DNA from: PALSA-607 sp036509315
Lineage (GTDB): Bacteria; Actinomycetota; Actinomycetes; Acidothermales; Acidothermaceae
Assembly (NCBI GenBank): GCA_036509315.1
Contig: DATCFU010000002.1
Coordinates: 1-30,628, forward strand
Length of the DNA stretch: 30,628 nucleotides
Direction of reading: 5' to 3'
In this document: piece by piece, positions 1 to 7,245 of the stretch
Layout of the letters: each line of letters starts with the position of its first letter
Position numbering within the stretch: the first letter of the stretch is position 1
Program-made: the position numbers and the translations under genes
The notes under the pieces: generated by a model
The model's input: only the letters and a program-made list of their open reading frames with translations
The model's database searches: none
What the model was told of the DNA's origin: nothing

Positions 1-1394
1 GCCCATTGCGCGCCACCGAAGTGCTTGTGGTTGGTGAGCGGGTTCGGCACGTACCAGAGCATCCAGACGGACGTCGCGATGCCAGCCACCCAGCCGGCCA
101 GCAGCGCCCATCGGTGGAACCAGCGGGTGTAGAGGCCGAGCACGACGGCAGGCAGGATCTGGATGATGATGATCCCGCCGATGAGCTGGAAGTCGAGCGC
201 GAACTGCACGTTGACGAACAGAATCACCAGCAGCGCACCGAATTTCACCAACAGCGACATGATTTTCGAGACCTGAGCCTCTTCCTTCGCGGACGCGTTA
301 GGCCGGAAGTACGGCTTGTAGATGTCGCGGGTGAACGTATTCGCCGCTGCGATCGACATGATGGCTGCAGGCACGAGTGCACCGATCGCGATGGCACCGA
401 AGGCGATGCCGGCAAACCACGAAGGGAACTGGTTGTCGAAAAGCATCGGCACGATCGTGTTGCTGTCGGGCTTGCCGTTGGTGCCCTTGACCGGCGCAAC
501 CTTGGCCGCAATCGCCATGTAGCCGAGCAACGCAAGGAATCCGAGCATTAACGAGTAAGCCGGAAGGAGTGCCATGTTTTTCTTCACGGTGTTGCGACTG
601 CGGGCTGCGAGTACGGCCGTCGTCGAGTGCGGATAGAGGAACAACGCCAGCGCCGAACCGAGCGCGAGCGTCGAATATGCCAGGTACTGCGACTGTTTCA
701 GCGTCACCCCGCCATGCGACGGCTTCGCAGGCAGTGCCTTGGCCGCCGCATCAAAGATCTTTCCGTATCCGCCGAGCTTGTAGGGAATGTAGATGACGGC
801 AACGATCACCACGAGGTAGATCAGCGTGTCCTTCACGAACGCGATCAGCGCCGGCGCCCGCAGCCCCGACGAGTAGGTGTACGCCGCCAACACCACGAAG
901 GCGATGACGAGCGGCCAGTGCCCGCTGATACCGATGGCCTCGACCACGGCCTGGATGCCGACCATCTGAAGCGCGATGTACGGCATCGTTGCGACGATGC
1001 CGGTGACCGCGACGGCTACCCCGAGGGCGTTGGAGCCGTGTCGGCCGCGCACGAAGTCGGCCGCGGTCACGTAGCCCTGCCGATGCGCAACGGACCAGAG
1101 CCTGCTGGCTACGAGGAACACGATCGGGAAGACGACGATCGTGTACGGCACGGCGAAGAACCCGATTGCACCGGCACCAAACACCAAAGCAGGGACGGCG
1201 ACGAAGGTGTAGGCCGTATAGAGATCCCCACCGAGCAAGAACCAGGTGATCCAGGTTCCGAAGCTGCGGCCACCAAGACCCCACTCGTTCAGGCTGTGGC
1301 TGTCGGCATTGCGCCGCCATCTGGCGGCGAGGAACCCCATCACGGTGACGATGACGAACAGCGCGATGACGATGCCCAACTCGACGTCGTTCAT
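1..1394 (-). CDS. SSS-family sodium:solute symporter (MctP-like), 3' part outside window
   Basis: Secondary transporter of the sodium:solute symporter family, probably for a monocarboxylate or similar organic acid. I translated the minus strand from the ATG at 1394: the protein starts MNDVELGIVIALFVIV and shows repeated hydrophobic helices. It contains WGLGGRSFGTWITWFLLGGD, the family's typical region after helix 1, then AYTFVAVPALVFGAGAIGFF and later an ALVPAAIMSIAAANTFTRDI segment typical of SSS helix 8-9. About 464 residues are inside the window and the C-terminus runs off the left edge. The start overlaps the stop of the upstream DUF3311 gene (TGATG), so the two are translationally coupled; this pairing is the usual one for MctP-type permeases. 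The substrate cannot be told from sequence alone. Confidence 0.9.
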   Translation of the reverse strand, partial: MNDVELGIVIALFVIVTVMGFLAARWRRNADSHSLNEWGLGGRSFGTWITWFLLGGDLYTAYTFVAVPALVFGAGAIGFFAVPYTIVVFPIVFLVASRLWSVAHRQGYVTAADFVRGRHGSNALGVAVAVTGIVATMPYIALQMVGIQAVVEAIGISGHWPLVIAFVVLAAYTYSSGLRAPALIAFVKDTLIYLVVIVAVIYIPYKLGGYGKIFDAAAKALPAKPSHGGVTLKQSQYLAYSTLALGSALALFLYPHSTTAVLAARSRNTVKKNMALLPAYSLMLGFLALLGYMAIAAKVAPVKGTNGKPDSNTIVPMLFDNQFPSWFAGIAFGAIAIGALVPAAIMSIAAANTFTRDIYKPYFRPNASAKEEAQVSKIMSLLVKFGALLVILFVNVQFALDFQLIGGIIIIQILPAVVLGLYTRWFHRWALLAGWVAGIATSVWMLWYVPNPLTNHKHFGGAQW

Positions 1395-1642
1395 CACCGA
1401 TCACCCCGAGTCGCGCGATACACGACAAGGGTGACAGCGACGCTGATCGGGATCCAGACCAGCTGGTACCAGTAGAAGAACGGCATGCCGCCGAGCCGCG
1501 GCGAGTCGCGGTTGTAGAACATTGGGAACAGGGTCCCGATCAGCGGGATCAACAACAGCAGGTTTGCCGGCCGCAGGTTAATTCCGCTTCGCCTCAGATG
1601 GTCATCACGTTCGGTGCCGGAGTGAGGTGCTTGGTGAGCCAC
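1394..1642 (-). CDS. DUF3311 small membrane protein, symporter partner
   Basis: Small protein (82 residues) with two hydrophobic segments, one around LLLLIPLIGTLFPMFYN and one around YWYQLVWIPISVAVTLVV. This two-helix pattern is that of DUF3311 proteins, which are regularly encoded just before SSS permeases of the MctP/YidK type and are thought to help them. The start is GTG at 1642, chosen because a strong ribosome site GAGGAGG lies at 1648-1654 with five bases between. The stop overlaps the symporter start by one base. Function of the family is not established; membrane location is inferred from hydrophobicity. Confidence 0.85.
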   Translation of the reverse strand: MAHQAPHSGTERDDHLRRSGINLRPANLLLLIPLIGTLFPMFYNRDSPRLGGMPFFYWYQLVWIPISVAVTLVVYRATRGDR

Positions 1643-1654
1643 GCGTGCCTCCTC

Positions 1655-1979
1655 GCCGCAGTGGCGGGCGCCGACGCGTCTCGTGCGTCAAACCGGAAGG
1701 CGACGCTCGCGGATCCCGATGATCGTGACCCGGAGCGCATGTTACTCACATTTCAACCATCCTCCCCTCGGGCCGCGCACATTCGTGAAACCTCCACGCG
1801 AACTCCCGCCACTGCGCCGCCCCCGCCGTCCTGCCCCCCGCCGTCCCGCCGTCCCGCCGCCACCGTGCCGCGCAAGATCGGCGATGTCTCCCCCGCGCAA
1901 ACCGCGCCTCGTATTTGGATCGACTCCGTATATCTACTATGGATATACTGACCATGGTCGTTGCAACCAAGGAGGGTCC
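1655..1979. other. Divergent intergenic region between symporter operon and vapBC
   Basis: No convincing gene. It must hold the promoters of the leftward symporter operon and the rightward vapBC pair. A C-rich stretch lies around 1810-1865 with repeats of CCGCCGTCC. A short inverted repeat ATGT-N5-ACAT at 1739-1751 could be an operator for the symporter operon, but it is too short to be sure. The AT-rich vapBC operator is at the right end. Confidence 0.5.
1928..1949 (+). promoter_or_regulatory. Palindromic operator and -10 of vapBC
   Basis: A perfect inverted repeat, GTATATC (1928-1934), seven-base spacer, GATATAC (1942-1948), sits about 30 bases before the vapB start. A -10-like TATACT (1944-1949) overlaps its right arm. 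VapB-type antitoxins, alone or with VapC, repress their own operon by binding such palindromes, so this is the likely autoregulatory site. The AT-rich patch stands out from the GC-rich surroundings. No good -35 was found at the expected spacing. Confidence 0.65.
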
Positions 1980-2192
1980 ATGTCGAAGACACTCATCGAT
2001 GTCGATGAAGCGCTGCTGGAGCGGGCTCGAGTGATCCTTGGCCCAGGCGCAACGAAGAAGGACGCGGTGAACACGGCTTTGTCCAAGCTGGTGCGTCTGC
2101 ATGACCAGCGAGACACCATCGAATGGATCAGCGCCACTGATCCCATCGCCGACCTTCGTGACCCGCAGGTCAGGGCCGCCGCGCGCCGTTGA
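1980..2192 (+). CDS. vapB: VapB-type antitoxin (DUF2191-like)
   Basis: Antitoxin of a type II toxin-antitoxin pair: 70 residues, opening MSKTLIDVDEALLERARVIL and continuing GATKKDAVNTALSKLVRL. This is the short strand-helix-helix (ribbon-helix-helix) DNA-binding fold of VapB/DUF2191 proteins, with the toxin-binding tail at the C-terminus (about residues 45-70). The ATG at 1980 is preceded by AAGGAGG. The stop codon overlaps the TTG start of the toxin gene by four bases, which ties their translation together. It should neutralise VapC and repress the operon through the palindrome at 1928-1948. Target specificity cannot be predicted. Confidence 0.9.
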   Translation: MSKTLIDVDEALLERARVILGPGATKKDAVNTALSKLVRLHDQRDTIEWISATDPIADLRDPQVRAAARR

Positions 2193-2614
2193 GCCGCTAC
2201 CTCGTCGACAACAGCGTGCTGCAACGACTGCCCCGCAGCTCGGCGGTCCAGACAGCGGTCCGCGCGCTCCTGGACGCGGAACACGAGCTGTGCTGCTGCG
2301 CACTTAGCCTGGACGAGTTCGCCTATAGCGCTCGCTCCGCAACCGAACACACCGAAGCCAGTCGTCGGCTACGGACCTCGTTCCTCTACCTGCCCCTGTC
2401 CCCCGCCATCGATCAACTCATCCTCGACATCCGCGCCGCACTGTGGAACGCCGGCACTGGACGCGCCGCCGGAGTCATCGACGTCGCACTCGCCGCCACT
2501 GCCGTCGACTCAGCAGCCACGATGCTTCACTACGACAGCGACTTCGACCACATCACCGCGGCCTACCCACCACTGCACGCCTCATGGGTCGTTCCGCGCG
2601 GATCAATCGACTGA
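2189..2614 (+). CDS. vapC: VapC-type PIN-domain ribonuclease toxin
   Basis: PIN-domain toxin of 141 residues. The acidic catalytic set is visible: Asp7 in YLVDNSVLQRL, Glu43 in LSLDEFAYSAR, Asp98 in GVIDVALAATAV, and Asp116/Asp118 in LHYDSDFDHI. These residues hold Mg2+ in VapC RNases, which cleave tRNA or rRNA. The start is TTG at 2189, required because the first catalytic aspartate lies only six residues in and no other start codon precedes it. It overlaps vapB by four bases. All key residues are present, so it is probably active when not bound by the antitoxin. Confidence 0.9.
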   Translation: MSRYLVDNSVLQRLPRSSAVQTAVRALLDAEHELCCCALSLDEFAYSARSATEHTEASRRLRTSFLYLPLSPAIDQLILDIRAALWNAGTGRAAGVIDVALAATAVDSAATMLHYDSDFDHITAAYPPLHASWVVPRGSID

Positions 2615-2705
2615 CCGCCGGCCGGGAACGACCGCGCATGTCGCGTACGGGAGCTCACACCAGAGCCAACTCAGCGCGTACGGCCCATGTACGCAAGGTT
2701 TGTGT

Positions 2706-2731
2706 CCCCCCTCGGACACCCCCCTCGGACA
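2706..2731. repeat. Tandem 13-bp repeat, two copies
   Basis: The unit CCCCCCTCGGACA occurs at 2706-2718 and again at 2719-2731, directly abutting. It is just downstream of vapC in the non-coding stretch. No function is apparent; it could be slipped-strand duplication. Confidence 0.7.
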
Positions 2732-2782
2732 CCGAATTGAACCCCCACGGTCTGTCCTTCGCGCCGGCCGCGGTTGAGCTGG

Positions 2783-2925
2783 TTAGAGCTTCGCGCAGGC
2801 GCCGGTGACCAGCTTGGTCCCCGCAGCGACCGCGTCGCCGCCGGCCGGCATCCCAACGATCCGGGAGTCCACCTCGGTGCCGTTCTTCCATGCGAGCACG
2901 TTCGGCAGACCCGGCAGCCATCGCA
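2783..2925 (-). pseudogene. C-terminal fragment of an unrecognised protein
   Basis: The minus strand reads a protein-like tail of about 45 residues ending AAGTKLVTGACAKL and a TAA stop at 2783-2785; it includes NVLAWKNGTEVDSRIVG. It has no start codon of its own and its reading frame stops looking protein-like near 2920, exactly where the rightward CWB2 fragment begins. I take it as the 3' remnant of a gene cut at that junction. The family was not recognised. Confidence 0.35.
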
Positions 2926-3222
2926 CTGTCGGGCGCTGACCGATACGCAACAGCGGCCTCGGTCGCGATCGCTGTGTTCAGTGGGCCGAGGAGCGTCGGT
3001 GTCGCAAGCGGCGAGACCTTCGCCGATGCGCTTAGCGGAGGCACGTTCGGAGCACACCGCGGCGGCCCGCTTCTCCTCACCACCGGAACAGCGCTGCCCA
3101 CCCCGACGAGCGGCTACCTGAGCAACGGTGAGAGCACGATCGTCAATGTGACGATCTTCGGCGGGACGAGTGCAGTGTCGATCGACGTGCAGACGGCCGT
3201 CGGAAGCGCGCTCGGCCTGTAA
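2920..3222 (+). pseudogene. Fragment of a cell-wall-binding repeat 2 (CWB2) protein
   Basis: The frame reads IALSGADRYATAASVAIAVF, then VGVASGETFADALSGGTFGA, PLLLTTGTALP and VTIFGGTSAVS before a stop at 3222. These are the hallmarks of one and a fraction putative cell-wall-binding repeats (PF04122): GADRYATA, GE.F.DALS, PLLLT and GGT.AVS. Intact members are large secreted proteins with a signal peptide and three such repeats plus an enzyme domain. Here only the last repeat remains; upstream in frame is a stop at 2806 and no homologous sequence. It is a degraded 3' end. Confidence 0.7.
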
Positions 3223-3230
3223 CTTGAGGG

Positions 3231-3540
3231 TCAGCCGAAGAATTCGAGTCGCGCGACACAGCAGATCGTCGTCTGGGCTGAACCGCCGGCCTCTGGGTTG
3301 CGGAAGAAGATCGATCCATCAGGCCTGAAGATCCTTACAAGCCTGCCGCTGGTGCCGTCGTACTCGCGAACACTCGAAACGGCGTCGCGCGCACAGAAGG
3401 GCCACTCGCAGGACACCAGAAGGCCGCGCCGTCCCCGATCCCTGACACGAGTACCACGGACGGGAATGCCTTCCGATTCGCCTTCCGCGCCGCAACGGCT
3501 CCTGTCGGATCGTTGATGCCTTCGGCGGTCGGCATCGAGG
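3231..3540 (-). pseudogene. Possible frameshifted remnant with beta-propeller-like tail
   Basis: Two overlapping minus-strand frames each look partly protein-like. One ends VREYDGTSGRLVRIFRPDG and a stop at 3231, resembling the Y-D-G-T-G pattern of NHL/SMP-30-type propeller blades. The other contains AFPSVVLVSGIGDGAAFW and stops at 3335. Neither is a convincing gene alone, so an old frameshifted gene is the simplest reading. From 3541 to 3783 I see nothing supportable apart from the approach to the vanR promoter. Confidence is low. Confidence 0.25.
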
Positions 3541-3783
3541 ATGTGCGCGAACGATCGTCCTGCCAACAGTCGCGTCGTCCGAGGCGAGGCGCGACGATGC
3601 TCGGCGCTCACGTTCGACCAGTCGTCTGATCTCGGGTACGCCTCCGCGCAAAAGCACACTCTGCAATCCCACTGCGTCCGTCTGTGCGCGCGACGGGTGG
3701 CTGTTGATCTTGGACGCGTGAACCTTCCGTGGCTGCAGATCGCAATCAACCCAGTTCCGAGCACCGTATCCCGCGCGGTTCTC

Positions 3784-3816
3784 GATAGGCGGACGAAATG
3801 CTCCGACCGCTAGCGT
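3784..3816 (+). promoter_or_regulatory. vanR promoter with putative VanR box
   Basis: A 17-base motif GATAGGCGGACGAAATG (3784-3800) is followed by ten bases and TAGCGT (3811-3816), a TANNNT -10 candidate. The motif contains a direct repeat GATAGG / GAAATG with an 11-base period, the spacing used by OmpR/PhoB-class regulators. The same arrangement recurs before murF at 8264-8296. The vanR ATG starts seven bases after TAGCGT, so the mRNA is probably leaderless. VanR autoactivation is the inferred role. Confidence 0.7.
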
Positions 3817-3823
3817 CGGGAGC

Positions 3824-4519
3824 ATGCGTGTCTTGATCGTCGAGGACGAGCCCTACATGGCAGAGGCCATCCGCGATGGGCTGCGCCTGGCAGCGATCGC
3901 CGCTGATATCGCCGGCGACGGCGACACCGCGCTGGAACTGTTGAGCGTCAACGCGTACGACATCGCGGTGCTCGACCGCGACATCCCCGGACCCTCCGGC
4001 GACGAGATCGCCGAACGCATCGTCGCCTCCGGCAGTGGCATGCCGATTCTGATGCTCACCGCTGCGGACCGACTCGACGACAAGACCTCTGGGTTTGGAC
4101 TCGGCGCCGACGACTACCTGACGAAGCCGTTTCAACTCCAAGAACTCGTGCTCCGCCTCCGAGCGCTCGACCGCAGGCGCGCACACAACAGGCCACCCGT
4201 GCGAGAGATCGCCGGTCTGCGGCTGGATCCGTTCCGCCGCGAGGTCTACCGCGACGGCCGCTACGTCGCGCTCACCCGGAAACAGTTCGCCGTACTCGAA
4301 GTTCTCATCGCGGGTGAAGGCGGTGTAGTCAGCGCCGAGGAGCTCTTGGAACGGGCGTGGGACGAAAACGCCGACCCGTTCACCAACGCCGTGCGCATCA
4401 CGGTCTCGGCCCTACGCAAACGCCTCGGCGAGCCCGGCATCATCGCGACCGTGCCCGGCGTCGGCTACCGCATAGACACTCCACCAGACACCGTGCGTGC
4501 GGGGAGCGACCGTGAATAG
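3824..4519 (+). CDS. vanR: Response regulator VanR (OmpR/PhoB family)
   Basis: Response regulator of 231 residues that activates glycopeptide-resistance genes when phosphorylated by VanS. The receiver domain (about 1-118) has Glu7/Asp8 in MRVLIVEDEPYMAEAI, phospho-acceptor Asp51 in DIAVLDRDIPGPSG, Thr79 and Lys101 in DDYLTKPF. The C-terminal winged helix (about 128-220) includes YVALTRKQFAVLEVL and VRITVSALRKRLGEP. The sequence closely resembles the actinomycete VanR as I know it from Streptomyces coelicolor. The ATG at 3824 has only a poorly spaced GGGAG but sits seven bases from a -10 candidate, fitting a leaderless start. It overlaps vanS by eight bases. Identity as VanR rests on sequence resemblance plus the vanHAX neighbours. 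Confidence 0.95.
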   Translation: MRVLIVEDEPYMAEAIRDGLRLAAIAADIAGDGDTALELLSVNAYDIAVLDRDIPGPSGDEIAERIVASGSGMPILMLTAADRLDDKTSGFGLGADDYLTKPFQLQELVLRLRALDRRRAHNRPPVREIAGLRLDPFRREVYRDGRYVALTRKQFAVLEVLIAGEGGVVSAEELLERAWDENADPFTNAVRITVSALRKRLGEPGIIATVPGVGYRIDTPPDTVRAGSDRE

Positions 4520-5624
4520 GGCACCTGGCTTGAGTGTCCGCCTCAAACTCACGCTCAGCTACGCCGGCTTCCTCGCACTCGCGGGTGCTTTGCTGCTGGG
4601 CCTGTGGGCGGTCCTCCTCCGATACTTCCCCCACACAGCGTTTGTCGCGACCACCAGAGCTGGGATTGGCGGCGTTCTCGCTCCGGGTCGATCGGGGACT
4701 CAGCGAGCCTTCGACCGAGTGGCGGTCGTGGTGCTGGCGTTCCTGCTGGTATTTGGTCTGGCAGGCGGATGGATCCTCGCTGGCCGCATGCTCGCCCCAC
4801 TCACCCGCATCGCCGACGCTACCCGCATTGCTGCGAACGGGTCACTCTCCCACCGGATCCGTATGGAAGGCCGCAACGATGAGTTCCGCGAGCTCGCCGA
4901 CAGTTTCGACGCGATGCTCGCCCAGCTCGAAGCGCATGTCGCCGAACAGCAGAGGTTCGCGGCCAACGCCTCCCACGAACTGCGCACCCCGCTAGCCATC
5001 GCTCAGACGCTTCTCGATGTCGCGCGTAACGATCCGAACCGCGACACCGGCGAACTCGTCGCCCTCCTCCACGCTGTCAATACCCGCGCGATCGACCTCA
5101 CTGAAGCACTGCTCCTGCTCAGCCGTGCCGACCGGCGAACCTTCACCCGAGAACACGTCGACCTGTCCCTCTTGGCGGAGGAAGCCACTGAAACGCTTCT
5201 TCCCCTCGCAGAAGAACGCGGTCTGACTATCGAGACGACCGGCGAAATGACACCGACCATGGGCTCACACGCGCTCCTGCAGCAGATGACGACAAACCTC
5301 GTGCATAACGCGATCGCCCACAACCTCGCCGACCGGGGCACCGTGTGGGTGACGACCAAGGCTCACGCCAAGGCTGTAGTGCTCACGGTCGAGAACACCG
5401 GCGAGAAGCTCACCCCGCAATTAGTCGCCACGCTCGTCGAGCCGTTTCGTCGGGGGACCGAACGCACTCGTGCCGACCACGCAGGTGTCGGCCTCGGCTT
5501 GGCAATTGTCAAGAGCATCGCCCAAGCGCACGACGGGACACTCGTCCTCGCTCCGCGGACGGCTGGTGGCCTCAGCGTGACAGTCGAACTGCCGCTGGAT
5601 TACTCGATCGGGAAGTCAAAGTAG
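4512..5624 (+). CDS. vanS: Sensor histidine kinase VanS
   Basis: Membrane sensor kinase, 370 residues from the GTG at 4512, chosen for GGGGAG at 4501-4506 five bases upstream; another GTG at 4497 would add five residues. Order: TM1 about 14-37, a short outside loop of some 30 residues, TM2 about 70-90, HAMP about 91-143, HisKA with His155 in ASHELRTPLA, and a HATPase domain with the N box at 261-270 (TNLVHNAIAH) and the glycine box GVGLGLAIVKS at 325-335. The very small sensor loop is that of actinomycete VanS, which senses vancomycin-type glycopeptides. It overlaps vanR by eight bases, and its last 25 bases overlap the 3' end of the opposing vanX. The inducing drug cannot be told from sequence. 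Confidence 0.93.
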   Translation: MNRAPGLSVRLKLTLSYAGFLALAGALLLGLWAVLLRYFPHTAFVATTRAGIGGVLAPGRSGTQRAFDRVAVVVLAFLLVFGLAGGWILAGRMLAPLTRIADATRIAANGSLSHRIRMEGRNDEFRELADSFDAMLAQLEAHVAEQQRFAANASHELRTPLAIAQTLLDVARNDPNRDTGELVALLHAVNTRAIDLTEALLLLSRADRRTFTREHVDLSLLAEEATETLLPLAEERGLTIETTGEMTPTMGSHALLQQMTTNLVHNAIAHNLADRGTVWVTTKAHAKAVVLTVENTGEKLTPQLVATLVEPFRRGTERTRADHAGVGLGLAIVKSIAQAHDGTLVLAPRTAGGLSVTVELPLDYSIGKSK

Positions 5625-6208
5625 CTATTCGGATACGGCTCGTGTCGTTGGGTGTAGTGCCACCACTCGCGATCGTAGGAATCGAAGCCGCAGCCCTCCA
5701 TGATGACGCGGAGTTGGTGACGGTTTCCGGCTTCGGATTTCGCAAGTCCCGCTGCACTGTGGTGGGACATCGGATCCATCAAATCGTGGGTACCGCCCAT
5801 AGGAACAAGTTCACCGGTTGCTAAATCGTAGAGCGTCAGGTCGACGGTGCCCCCGCGACTGTGGCCTGATTTGGTGGCTATATATCCGCGTTCGAACATT
5901 TCTGATCTGTCGATGTTCGGGTAGTGCCGCGGTTTCGTCCGGCCGTCCTCCGGCTGTTTCGACCAACGCAGAAAGCAATCTGCGGCGCGTTGCGGGCGAT
6001 AGCCGTCCCAGAGAAGCAGGCCGAAGCCTAAGGACGCGGCGCTTTCTCGCCCCCTCTCGAGGGCGGCGCACAGCGCTCGCGTGCCGACGATGCGATTTGC
6101 GTGGTAACCGTCCACGGGCTTGCCGGTGAAGTTGTCCCACGTGGCATACTTCGCGTCCCAGCGTATTCCTGGCACGAACTGGTCGACAAAGGCGAAGTCG
6201 TTGTTCAC
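5600..6208 (-). CDS. vanX: D-alanyl-D-alanine dipeptidase VanX
   Basis: Zinc D,D-dipeptidase of 202 residues that hydrolyses D-Ala-D-Ala in the cytoplasm, so that D-Ala-D-Lac becomes the main precursor. Catalytic residues fall at the same numbers as in enterococcal VanX: Arg71 in WDGYRPQRA, His116 in KSGHSRGGTVDLTL, Asp123, Glu181 and His184 in REWWHY. Length equals the family norm. The start is GTG at 6208; it overlaps the vanA stop as GTGA, the usual coupled arrangement, with only a weak AGAGA ribosome site. The 3' end overlaps the opposing vanS by 25 bases. Last gene of the vanHAX operon. Nothing suggests loss of function. Confidence 0.97.
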   Translation of the reverse strand: MNNDFAFVDQFVPGIRWDAKYATWDNFTGKPVDGYHANRIVGTRALCAALERGRESAASLGFGLLLWDGYRPQRAADCFLRWSKQPEDGRTKPRHYPNIDRSEMFERGYIATKSGHSRGGTVDLTLYDLATGELVPMGGTHDLMDPMSHHSAAGLAKSEAGNRHQLRVIMEGCGFDSYDREWWHYTQRHEPYPNSYFDFPIE

Positions 6209-7245
6209 TCTCTTTTTCCGTGCAGGGTCAGCGATATGAGCCGGTCGACCACCTCGGCGAGCGATAAGCCCGCCGCTGCCATCATTCTCGGGTACCGGCT
6301 GTACGAGGTCATGCCAGGCAGCGTATTGACCTCATTGAGCATTGCCGTGCCATCTTCGGTCAGGAACATGTCTACCCGGGCAAGTCCCTTGCATCCGAGG
6401 GCTCGGTAGATGGCTTTCGCTGTGTCTTGGACGAGCACGCGTGACTCGGCTGAGATGTCGGCGGGAGTGATGAACGTTGCGTTTTCTGAGCCGCGTTCCG
6501 GGTCGCTCTCCTGATGGATTCTGAAGAAGCCGTGCGATAGAGAGACGCGGTCTACCTCACTCGCGACCAATCCGAATCGTTCGCCCAAGATGGCGCACCC
6601 GACCTCGCTGCCGACGACCGCCTTTTCGATCAACACCTTCGAGTCGAACTGCCGTGCGGTTTCGATCGCGCTCGGCAGGTCCTGTTCTCCATGTACCTTG
6701 CTCACGCCAAACGATGAGCCAGAACGTGCCGGCTTTACGAAGACGGGATACGGAAGGCTGGTGGGATCGATCCTCGCGTGCGCTGTGAGCACCCAGTGTT
6801 TCGGTGTAGCGACTCCCGCGCTGTTTGCGACGATGTAGGCCAAGGATTTGTCCATGCACAACGCGGAGCTCTGGATGTCGCAACCTACGTAGGGGATGCC
6901 GGATAGCTCCAGCAGACCCTGTATCGCACCGTCCTCGCCGAGCTTGCCGTGCAGCACCGGGAACACCACATCTAAACGGACCATGTCGTACCGCTCACGC
7001 TCGAGGACCAGCAGTCCGTGAACGCTTCTGTCCGGCGACAACACAGCTGGACGGCTACCGCCGTTCTCCCATTCCGCTCCGGGGCCGTCGCATAGCTTCC
7101 ACGCACCGGTCGTGGTGATTCCGATCCAGAATGGCTCGTACTTTTCGAGGTCGAGACATTTCGCGACCTCTTGCGCAGACTTGACGGAGACGAGATGTTC
7201 CTCCGAGCAGCCGCCGAAGATGATGCCGACCTTCAGCCTGTCCAC
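6205..7245 (-). CDS. vanA: D-alanine--D-lactate ligase (VanA-type)
   Basis: ATP-grasp ligase of 346 residues making D-Ala-D-Lac. It aligns without gaps to VanA as I recall it over at least the first 245 residues: FGGCSEEH at 10-17, KPARSGSSFGV at 171-181, GLARVDMFL at 287-295, NEVNTLPGMTSYSRYP at 304-319. The key specificity residue is His244 (FFRIHQE), in the place where D-Ala-D-Ala ligases have Tyr; VanA uses it to favour D-lactate. The residue after EEH is Leu18 where VanA has Asp. The start is GTG at 7245, with AGGGAG about nine bases before, and overlaps the vanH end by 13 bases. It overlaps vanX by four bases. It is close to the Streptomyces version, so vanA is a class name here; D-Ala-D-Lac rather than D-Ser specificity is well supported. 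Confidence 0.96.
   Translation of the reverse strand: MDRLKVGIIFGGCSEEHLVSVKSAQEVAKCLDLEKYEPFWIGITTTGAWKLCDGPGAEWENGGSRPAVLSPDRSVHGLLVLERERYDMVRLDVVFPVLHGKLGEDGAIQGLLELSGIPYVGCDIQSSALCMDKSLAYIVANSAGVATPKHWVLTAHARIDPTSLPYPVFVKPARSGSSFGVSKVHGEQDLPSAIETARQFDSKVLIEKAVVGSEVGCAILGERFGLVASEVDRVSLSHGFFRIHQESDPERGSENATFITPADISAESRVLVQDTAKAIYRALGCKGLARVDMFLTEDGTAMLNEVNTLPGMTSYSRYPRMMAAAGLSLAEVVDRLISLTLHGKRE

Noticed and set aside
751..1428. Long Arg-rich open frames on both strands across the symporter gene
   Set aside because: They are frame-shifted shadows of the symporter; the true frame gives clear membrane helices.
1816..1865. C-rich repeat as a possible CRISPR-like or regulatory array
   Set aside because: Irregular CCGCCGTCC runs with no spacers; simple low-complexity sequence.
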